A stretch of DNA of 64,000 nt from Ewingella americana ATCC 33852 (GTDB taxonomy: Bacteria; Pseudomonadota; Gammaproteobacteria; Enterobacterales; Enterobacteriaceae): positions 124,001 through 188,000 of the forward strand of contig NZ_JMPJ01000053.1 of NCBI RefSeq assembly GCF_000735345.1, read 5' to 3'. The position numbers and the translations under genes are program-made. Under the pieces are notes generated by a model. It worked only from the letters and a program-made list of their open reading frames with translations. It did not search any database and was not told where the DNA came from. This document shows positions 63,920 through 64,000 of this stretch, in pieces (the stretch's first letter is position 1; each line of letters opens with the position of its first letter).

Positions 63920-64000
63920 TTATGCGTACGGCAGACATGCAGAGACCAGACCCAAATCGTTCTTGGATACCAGGCCTTTTGGACGCAAGTGACGTTTACG
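63920..64000 (-). CDS. rpmI: 50S ribosomal protein L35 (3' part)
   Basis: The last 26 codons and stop of L35, translated [20 protein letters not shown] then ACLPYA. E. coli L35 ends [26 protein letters not shown]. The gene runs off the right edge of the window, and its start is not visible. It lies 40 bases upstream of rplT in the infC-rpmI-rplT operon. Confidence 0.95.
   Translation of the reverse strand, partial: [26 protein letters not shown]

Overview
The window is chromosomal core DNA of a member of the Enterobacterales. Gene content, protein lengths and order follow the Escherichia coli nemA-gloA-rnt-grxD ... purR-punR-punC-cfa-ribC-mdtK-valV-valW-pykF-lpp-ldtE-suf-menI-ydiJ-ydiK ... 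ppsA-ppsR-aroH-ydiE ... ydiU-ydiV-nlpC-btuDEC-ihfA-pheTS-rplT-rpmI backbone almost gene for gene. Several blocks are unlike E. coli K-12: a complete heme-uptake operon (hemP, hemR, hemS, hmuTUV), an arn (pmr) lipid A operon between nlpC and btuD, lplA between ydiV and nlpC, a dat-ddc diaminopropane operon between btuC and ihfA, and no lhr or sodB at their usual places. This fits Yersiniaceae or Hafniaceae (Rahnella/Ewingella/Serratia-like) better than Escherichia or Salmonella. The genus assignment is an inference from layout only.

Layout. 1-3 kb: electrophile, methylglyoxal and RNA/Fe-S housekeeping (nemA, gloA, rnt, grxD). 3.4-8.3 kb: cell-wall hydrolase mepH, tiny membrane protein ynhF, the purine repressor purR and the purine nucleoside exporter pair punR/punC. 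8.4-12.3 kb: cfa with a long leader, ribC, mdtK with a structured leader. 12.5-12.7 kb: two identical tRNA-Val(GAC) genes. 13.2-16.4 kb: pykF, Braun lipoprotein lpp and its L,D-transpeptidase ldtE. 16.6-22.5 kb: sufABCDSE Fe-S assembly operon, followed by a Fur-boxed gene of unknown function. 23.4-28.3 kb: menI, ydiJ, ydiK. 28.5 kb: the small RNA RprA with its RcsB box. 28.8-33.7 kb: ppsA, its regulator ppsR, and aroH. 33.9-40 kb: heme uptake. 40-44.6 kb: selO, ydiV, lplA, two ERIC-type repeats, nlpC. 44.8-52.2 kb: arnBCADTEF with PhoP- and PmrA-like boxes. 52.6-55 kb: btuD, btuE and a btuC interrupted by a one-base frameshift. 55.1-58 kb: dat-ddc. 58.4-59.2 kb: two small His/Tyr/Gly-rich envelope proteins. 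59.5-64 kb: ihfA-pheT-pheS with the pheM leader peptide and attenuator, then rplT and the end of rpmI.

Two themes link much of the window. Iron: suf, the Fur-boxed orphan and the heme operon should all respond to iron limitation. Envelope stress: lpp/ldtE, mepH, nlpC, RprA (Rcs) and arn (PhoP/PmrA) all act on the cell surface. I see no prophage, transposase, CRISPR array or obvious genomic island. The most useful non-routine observations are the frameshifted btuC, the Fur-controlled orphan, the tandem ERIC copies, the PhoP-type arn promoter and two very small genes (ynhF and a 47-residue lipoprotein).
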